Program-made: the position numbers and the translations under genes | NCBI GenBank assembly: GCA_013823625.1 | Contig: PNMM01000001.1 | Coordinates: 868,001 to 932,000 of the forward strand | DNA length: 64,000 nt | Source of the DNA: Microbacterium sp. | GTDB taxonomy: Bacteria; Actinomycetota; Actinomycetes; Actinomycetales; Microbacteriaceae | Reading direction: 5' to 3' | The notes under the pieces: generated by a model | Database searches by the model: none | Told to the model about the DNA's origin: nothing | Seen by the model: only the letters and a program-made list of their open reading frames with translations | Part shown: positions 59,622 through 64,000 of the stretch, in pieces | Layout: every line of letters starts with the position of its first letter | Position numbering within the stretch: the first letter of the stretch is position 1

Positions 59622-60827
59622 TCATTCGCGGCCGTCGGAGACGGCGGTCGTGAGCGTCGCCGGAATAGCGGCAAGGTAGCCCTCAAGGTTGCGGCGCGTC
59701 TCGTCGATCGAGTCGCCCCCAAACTTTTCGAGCACGGCCTCAGCGAGAACGAGCGCGACCATGGCCTCAGCGACGACGCCCGCTGCCGGAACCGCGCACA
59801 CGTCGGATCGCTGGTGGTGCGCCGCGGCGGCCTCGCCCGTCGAGGTGTCGACCGTGCGCAGAGCGTGCGGCACCGTCGCGATGGGCTTCATGCCGGCCCG
59901 CACTCGCAACACTGTGCCCGTGCTCATGCCGCCCTCGGTGCCGCCAGCGCGGTCGCTCAAGCGCTCGATCACGCCATCGTCGACGACGAGCTCGTCGTGC
60001 GCCGCTGAACCGCGGCGACGAGTCGTCTCGAAGCCGTCGCCGACCTCGACGCCCTTGATGGCTTGAATGCCCATGAGCGCGGCCGCGAGCTTGGCGTCGA
60101 GCCGGCGATCCCAGTGCACATACGAGCCGAGCCCCGGGGGCACACCGTAGGCAAGCACTTCGACGACACCGCCGAGCGTGTCACCGTCTTTGTGAGCGGC
60201 ATCGACTTCGGCCACCATCGCCGCGCTCGTGTCGGGGTGCAAGCAGCGCAACGGGTCTTCGTCGAGGCGGTCGACATCGTCAGGGAGGGGCAGCGGCGCA
60301 TCGTCGGGAACGCGAACCGGACCGATGGCGAGCGTGTGCGCGACGAGGCGAATGCCGAGTTCGCCCAGAAACGATCGGGCAACGGCACCAAGGGCGACGC
60401 GCGCAGCAGTCTCTCGGGCACTCGCACGCTCGAGCACCGGCCGTGACTCGTCGAAACCGTACTTCTGCATTCCGACGAGGTCAGCGTGGCCCGGTCGCGG
60501 CCGCGTCAGCGGCGCGCCACGCGCGCCCGTGAGCTCGGCCGGGTCAACGGGGTCGGCGCTCATGATCGTGGTCCACTTGGGCCACTCGGTGTTGCCGATG
60601 CGCAGCGCGATGGGGCTGCCCATGCTGAGGCCGTGGCGCACGCCACCCGAGATCGTGAGCTCATCCTGCTCGAACTTCATGCGGGCACCGCGCCCGTACC
60701 CGAGCTTGCGCCGCTGCATGTCGGCTTGGATCGACTCGCGCAGCACGGGAACGCCGGCGGGCATCCCCTCAAGAACGGCGATCAATTCGGGGCCGTGAGA
60801 TTCTCCGGCGGTCAACCAACGCAGCAT
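59622..60827 (-). CDS. aroC: Chorismate synthase
   Basis: A 401-residue FMN-dependent enzyme for the last shikimate step. The three signatures are present: [18 protein letters not shown] near residue 8, [17 protein letters not shown] near 102 with [15 protein letters not shown], and [17 protein letters not shown] near the C-terminus. ATG 60827 ([12 protein letters not shown]) is the family start; the longer frame upstream runs through aroE. Chorismate feeds trpE encoded at 32-33 kb. Confidence 0.97.
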   Translation of the reverse strand: MLRWLTAGESHGPELIAVLEGMPAGVPVLRESIQADMQRRKLGYGRGARMKFEQDELTISGGVRHGLSMGSPIALRIGNTEWPKWTTIMSADPVDPAELTGARGAPLTRPRPGHADLVGMQKYGFDESRPVLERASARETAARVALGAVARSFLGELGIRLVAHTLAIGPVRVPDDAPLPLPDDVDRLDEDPLRCLHPDTSAAMVAEVDAAHKDGDTLGGVVEVLAYGVPPGLGSYVHWDRRLDAKLAAALMGIQAIKGVEVGDGFETTRRRGSAAHDELVVDDGVIERLSDRAGGTEGGMSTGTVLRVRAGMKPIATVPHALRTVDTSTGEAAAAHHQRSDVCAVPAAGVVAEAMVALVLAEAVLEKFGGDSIDETRRNLEGYLAAIPATLTTAVSDGRE

Positions 60828-60853
60828 GACGCCATTCTCCCATGCGTGCAGGG

Positions 60854-60868
60854 GGCGGGATGCCCGCC
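60854..60868 (-). other. Six-pair GC hairpin in the aroE-aroC spacer
   Basis: GGCGGG (60854-60859) and CCCGCC (60863-60868) pair around a three-base loop, 27 bases before the aroC start. There is no T-tract. It may adjust expression between aroE and aroC. Confidence 0.35.
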
Positions 60869-60885
60869 GCGAGCCACCCGAACCC

Positions 60886-61722
60886 TCAGGCCGCGTCGAG
60901 CGCCGTGCGCATCGCGAGCTCGATGCTCGCTTCATTGTCGAGCGGCTCATCGGTCTGGCCGGAGACGAAGAACCGCACTTGCCGCACCGCCTGGTGCAGC
61001 AACATGTCGCGACCCGACGCCACCCGGCCACCCACTTCAAGCCACTGAGCAGCGAGGGGGCCCGGCCACGGGTGATAGGTGACGTCGAGGGCCACGGCCG
61101 TCGTTCGCGCGTCGAACGGCAGCACCTGGCTGAGTCCCACGCCGTTGGGCAGAGTCCAGGCGACGACGTCGGCACCCTCGACCACGTGCTCGAGGTCACC
61201 GAGGCGCACGAGGTCGAGTTCGAGATCCAGCTGCTCGGCCACGGCCACGAGAGCCCCCGCGCGGCCCGCGTCACGGACGGCGACCGAGGCGCTGTGCGCG
61301 CCCATGCCAGCAAGGGCAACGAGAACCGAGCGAGCTGTGGCCCCGGCACCCGCAATGGATGCGTGTCGCACCTCATCAACGCCAGCGTCACGCAGTGCTC
61401 GTTCAATGCCGGCAATGTCGGTGTTGCGCGCGATGCGGCGCCCGTCATCGGTGAGCAGCAGCGTGTTGGCGGCACCCGTCAGGGCGACCGCGTCATCCCA
61501 CTCATCCGCGATGCGAAAGAGCTCTTCCTTGAGGGGCATGGTGGCTGAGATTCCCCGCCACGAGCGGTCGAGGCCGTCGAGAAAGCCCGCCAGCTCGTGC
61601 TCACGCACCTCGTGGCGCCCGTAGTGCCAGTCGAGACCGAGGTGCGCATACGCAGCGCCGTGCAACACGGGCGAGAGCGAATGAGCAACCGGATGCCCGA
61701 GTACGGCGAGCTTCCTACTCAC
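60886..61722 (-). CDS. aroE: Shikimate dehydrogenase
   Basis: A 278-residue NADP enzyme for step four of the pathway. [16 protein letters not shown] is the shikimate-binding opening, and [11 protein letters not shown] carries the catalytic Lys. The Rossmann segment [13 protein letters not shown] is near residue 125. The C-terminal block includes [15 protein letters not shown] 61722 overlaps the mltG stop by eight bases and gives the family N-terminus ([15 protein letters not shown]); the longer frame upstream lies in mltG. Confidence 0.95.
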   Translation of the reverse strand: MSRKLAVLGHPVAHSLSPVLHGAAYAHLGLDWHYGRHEVREHELAGFLDGLDRSWRGISATMPLKEELFRIADEWDDAVALTGAANTLLLTDDGRRIARNTDIAGIERALRDAGVDEVRHASIAGAGATARSVLVALAGMGAHSASVAVRDAGRAGALVAVAEQLDLELDLVRLGDLEHVVEGADVVAWTLPNGVGLSQVLPFDARTTAVALDVTYHPWPGPLAAQWLEVGGRVASGRDMLLHQAVRQVRFFVSGQTDEPLDNEASIELAMRTALDAA

Positions 61723-62965
61723 AGTACGCGGCGTTTTCCTCGCTGGCTCGGCACCAGGCGCGCAATTGGGCCACACCCTGCTCGTGCTGAGCCACCGTCT
61801 CCGAGAACACGGTTTCGCCGGTGGTGAGGTTGACGGTCACGAAGAAGAACCACGGACCATCTGCAGGGTTGAGCGCCGCATCGATCGCCAGGTCGCCCGG
61901 CGCCGCAATGGGACCGATCGGCAGACCCTGGATGACGTAAGTGTTGTAGGGGTTGTCGGCGTCGAGAGCGTCACCACTCGACCACACCGAACCTGTCTCG
62001 CCTGCGCCGTACTGCGCGGTCGAGTCAAGCTCGAGGCGCCATCCCGCGTCGAGGCGGTTCACGACCACGCGAGACACTCGATAGAAGTCGTCGGCGAGTC
62101 GTGCTTCGCGCTGAATCAGCGAGGCCTTCGTGAGCACCGTGTGGCGATCTTCTTCAGATACGCCCGCGGCGTCGAGTCGCGCGAAGGTCTCGTCAACGAG
62201 GCGTCGAATGTGGTCTTCGGCCGTCGAACCGGGTTCGAAGGTGTACGTCGCCGGGAAGAGATAGCCCTCAATGTTCGGGGCGACATCGGGAATGCCGTAG
62301 ATCGAGGGATCAGCGATGGCCGCCTCGTAGTCGGCGAGAGGAATTCCCGTGCCGGCAGACAGCGCGTCGATCACTTCACCGGCACGTAGCCCTTCGCGCA
62401 CCGTCGCGCTCAACTCAACCTTGTTCGCAGGATCAAGCAGCGCATCGAGAGCCGACCGGGCCGACATCTCCTCTTGCAAGCGATACGTTCCCGGCACGAA
62501 CGAGATCGACGGGTCCGCGAGCAGCAGGTCGTAGAACGCGTCGAAGCTCATGGTGACGCCTTGATCGACCAGCGAGGTCGCGACGTCAGAGCCGATCTCA
62601 CCCGAGTAGATCGTCACGAGAACCTCGGTGCCGTTTCCGGTTCCTGCGTAGTCGTTGGGCAGCTCCCACCCGAGCAGCTCGCGCACCTGGCTCTCGTAGT
62701 TCGACCAGACGTACCATGCGCCGCCAGCACCGATGCCGAGCAGGAGGGAGAAGATGCCGAGCAACACCCAGGGCCACCGACGACGGCGGCGCGTCGGCCG
62801 GGGAGAGGACGAGCGCCCCCGCTTACCGCGCCGCGACTCACTCTCGCGGGCGGCACGACGACTCGACGGTGCTGCACTCTCGGCCGGAGCATCCGCTGAC
62901 GAAGCAGCGGGTGATGCGGTCGGCTGTGAGCGGAAGATGTCGCCCCAGGGGTCGTTATCAGTCAC
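61715..62965 (-). CDS. mltG: Endolytic murein transglycosylase
   Basis: A 416-residue MltG (YceG-like), which cuts nascent glycan strands at the membrane. A long basic, Ser/Ala-rich cytoplasmic N-terminus is followed by one membrane segment (about 64-87, WPWVLLGIFSLLLGIGAGGA) and an extracytoplasmic LysM-like and catalytic domain. The catalytic Glu is E287 in ASLIQREAR. RVVVNRLDAGWRLELDSTAQYG and NPYNTYVIQGLPIGPI are signatures. The GTG start overlaps the ruvX stop by four bases. Confidence 0.95.
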   Translation of the reverse strand: MTDNDPWGDIFRSQPTASPAASSADAPAESAAPSSRRAARESESRRGKRGRSSSPRPTRRRRRWPWVLLGIFSLLLGIGAGGAWYVWSNYESQVRELLGWELPNDYAGTGNGTEVLVTIYSGEIGSDVATSLVDQGVTMSFDAFYDLLLADPSISFVPGTYRLQEEMSARSALDALLDPANKVELSATVREGLRAGEVIDALSAGTGIPLADYEAAIADPSIYGIPDVAPNIEGYLFPATYTFEPGSTAEDHIRRLVDETFARLDAAGVSEEDRHTVLTKASLIQREARLADDFYRVSRVVVNRLDAGWRLELDSTAQYGAGETGSVWSSGDALDADNPYNTYVIQGLPIGPIAAPGDLAIDAALNPADGPWFFFVTVNLTTGETVFSETVAQHEQGVAQLRAWCRASEENAAYCE

Positions 62966-63432
62966 GCGATCGGTCGTCTTTCGTGCGGCTCGACGAGCGT
63001 GCCAGGCGGGTTCCCGGTCGAACGCTCGAGGTCGAGGGCGTGCTGAAGCAGAATAACAGCGGCAGCTTGGTCAACGACCGAACGCGAATTCCTCGCCGTG
63101 CGGCCCGCGTCCCGCAGGCCTCGCGCCGCACTGACGGTCGTCAGTCGTTCATCGACCAGGCGCACCGCAACCGCGAGCACCTCGGCGAGCTCACCAGCCA
63201 CGGCTCGCGAATCGTCGGTCGACGCAGTCTCGGCACCGCTCAACGACAGCGGCAGCCCCACGATCACCTCGATCGCCTCGTACTCCTCAACGAGGCGACG
63301 GATGCTCTCAACGGGTGCCTCGCGCCGAGCGAGCGTCTCGACCGGCGTCGCGAGCATGCCGTGGGGGTCGCTGCGCGCCACCCCGACGCGCGCTCGGCCC
63401 ACGTCGATGCCGAGTCGCACGCCGGCACGCAT
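62962..63432 (-). CDS. ruvX: RuvX/YqgF Holliday junction resolvase-like nuclease
   Basis: A 156-residue RNase H-fold protein. The catalytic Asp region is LGIDVGRARVGVARSDP near residue 7. IVGLPLSLSGAE and VRLVDERLTTVSA with the second acid follow, and VVDQAAAVILLQHALD carries the last. YqgF proteins act in 16S rRNA 5'-end processing in some bacteria and on junction DNA in M. tuberculosis. It starts two bases after alaS and overlaps mltG by four bases. Confidence 0.94.
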   Translation of the reverse strand: MRAGVRLGIDVGRARVGVARSDPHGMLATPVETLARREAPVESIRRLVEEYEAIEVIVGLPLSLSGAETASTDDSRAVAGELAEVLAVAVRLVDERLTTVSAARGLRDAGRTARNSRSVVDQAAAVILLQHALDLERSTGNPPGTLVEPHERRPIA

Positions 63433-63434
63433 CG

Positions 63435-64000
63435 TTAGCGCCGCAGCTCAGCGAGCACGGCGTCGATCGCCGCGGGAATCGCCGACGGGTCAGTGCCCCC
63501 GCCCTGCGCGAGGTCGTCTTTGCCTCCACCGCCGCCACCGAGCACACCCGACGCGACGCGCGCGAGAGCGCCCGCTTTCGCACCGGCGTCGCGCGCCGTG
63601 GGCGTCGTCGCCACAATGACCGTCGCCTTGCCTGCCACCTCGGCTGCGAGCACGACGACCGTCGCCGAATCGCTCAGTCGGCCCCGAACGGTCGTTGCGA
63701 GCGTGCGCACGTCATCCGCCGAGCCGAGAGCGCCGAGGTTCTCGGCGACCACCGTGTACGGGCCGAGGGTCGAGGCTGCCGCGACGAGCGCGGGCACGCG
63801 TTCACTCAGCCGTGCCGATTCGTATTGCGCGATCGTCTTCTCGGCAGCCTTTAGTTGTGCGCTCAAGTCAGCGATGCGGTCGGCGAGCTGGTCGCGGGGA
63901 GTCTTGAGGCTGCTCGTCAATTGCTGCACCAGAGCGCGCTCCGTCGCGAACTCACGGAAGGCTTCGAGCCCCACGAGCGCCTCAACGCGTCGGTTGGTCG
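63435..64000 (-). CDS. alaS: Alanyl-tRNA synthetase, C-terminal part (cut by window edge)
   Basis: The last 188 codons of AlaS are present; the frame is open at base 64000 and reads TNRRVEALVGLEAFREFATE inward. A coiled-coil linker (LADRIADLSAQLKAAEKTIAQYE) is followed by the C-Ala/DHHA1 domain, with the Gly-rich GGGGGGKDDLAQGGG signature near the end. It stops with TAA two bases before ruvX. The catalytic and editing domains lie outside the window. Confidence 0.95.
   Translation of the reverse strand, partial: TNRRVEALVGLEAFREFATERALVQQLTSSLKTPRDQLADRIADLSAQLKAAEKTIAQYESARLSERVPALVAAASTLGPYTVVAENLGALGSADDVRTLATTVRGRLSDSATVVVLAAEVAGKATVIVATTPTARDAGAKAGALARVASGVLGGGGGGKDDLAQGGGTDPSAIPAAIDAVLAELRR

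Noticed and set aside
63435-63974. A stand-alone 179-residue protein beginning at 63974
   Set aside because: The frame stays open to base 64000 and matches the C-terminus of AlaS, so the Met-like codon at 63974 is internal.

Overview
The window is a dense stretch of core chromosome from a high-GC Gram-positive bacterium. Gene content and order (uvrC-rapZ-whiA, rpsA-coaE-uvrB, hisF-hisI-trpE, pyrR-pyrB-pyrC-carA-carB-pyrF-gmk-rpoZ-coaBC-metK, alaS-ruvX-mltG-aro-efp-nusB) are typical of Actinomycetes. The fused IHF-guanylate kinase, the HGxxPAAW small membrane protein and the helicase-less PriA fit Micrococcales, probably Microbacteriaceae; that placement is inference from recalled family features, not a tree. 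All but two protein genes lie on the minus strand; the exceptions are a DUF4126 membrane protein and a hotdog thioesterase, plus one tRNA-Leu. No intergenic gap reaches 300 bases. I see no prophage, IS element, integron, CRISPR array or defence island.

Layout from left to right (transcription runs right to left). 1-9.7 kb: nucleotide excision repair and wall/division control: whiA start, rapZ, uvrC, uvrA, an inserted methyltransferase, uvrB, coaE. 9.8-20.8 kb: DUF4126 protein, rpsA, an oxidoreductase/DUF4166/DUF885 cluster, polA, thioesterase, ANTAR response regulator, tRNA-Leu(CAA), pyruvate kinase. 20.9-28.1 kb: glutamate synthase gltBD and lgt. 28.1-35.6 kb: a fused his-trp cluster (hisE-hisG-hisF-hisI-trpE-membrane-membrane-trpC-trpB-trpA), mostly coupled by 1-8 base overlaps. 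35.6-44.9 kb: FKBP isomerase, rpe, rsmB, fmt, priA, metK, coaBC, rpoZ, ihf-gmk. 44.9-53.4 kb: the pyrimidine operon, with an apparent PyrR-binding hairpin in its leader. 53.5-56.3 kb: an ABC uptake system of the sulfonate/nitrate type. 56.4-64 kb: nusB, efp, the shikimate genes aroQ-aroB-aroK-aroC-aroE, mltG, ruvX and the 3' end of alaS.

The genes cover supply of nucleotides and amino acids (UMP, Trp, His, chorismate, Glu), their activated carriers (CoA, SAM) and the information-processing core. Several pathways are only partly present: pyrD/pyrE, hisA/B/C/D/H, trpD/trpG and aroA/aroG are not in the window.

I did not find a convincing undescribed machine. The most unusual signals are (1) a recurring TANNNT box exactly 6-7 bases before the start codon of about ten unit-leading genes, implying widespread leaderless transcription; (2) an IHF DNA-binding domain fused to guanylate kinase; (3) the PyrR leader hairpin that overlaps the pyrR Shine-Dalgarno sequence; (4) a two-domain methyltransferase of unknown target wedged between uvrA and uvrB; (5) a paired 12-base repeat in the rpsA leader; and (6) substitutions at expected catalytic positions of CoaBC and PriA.
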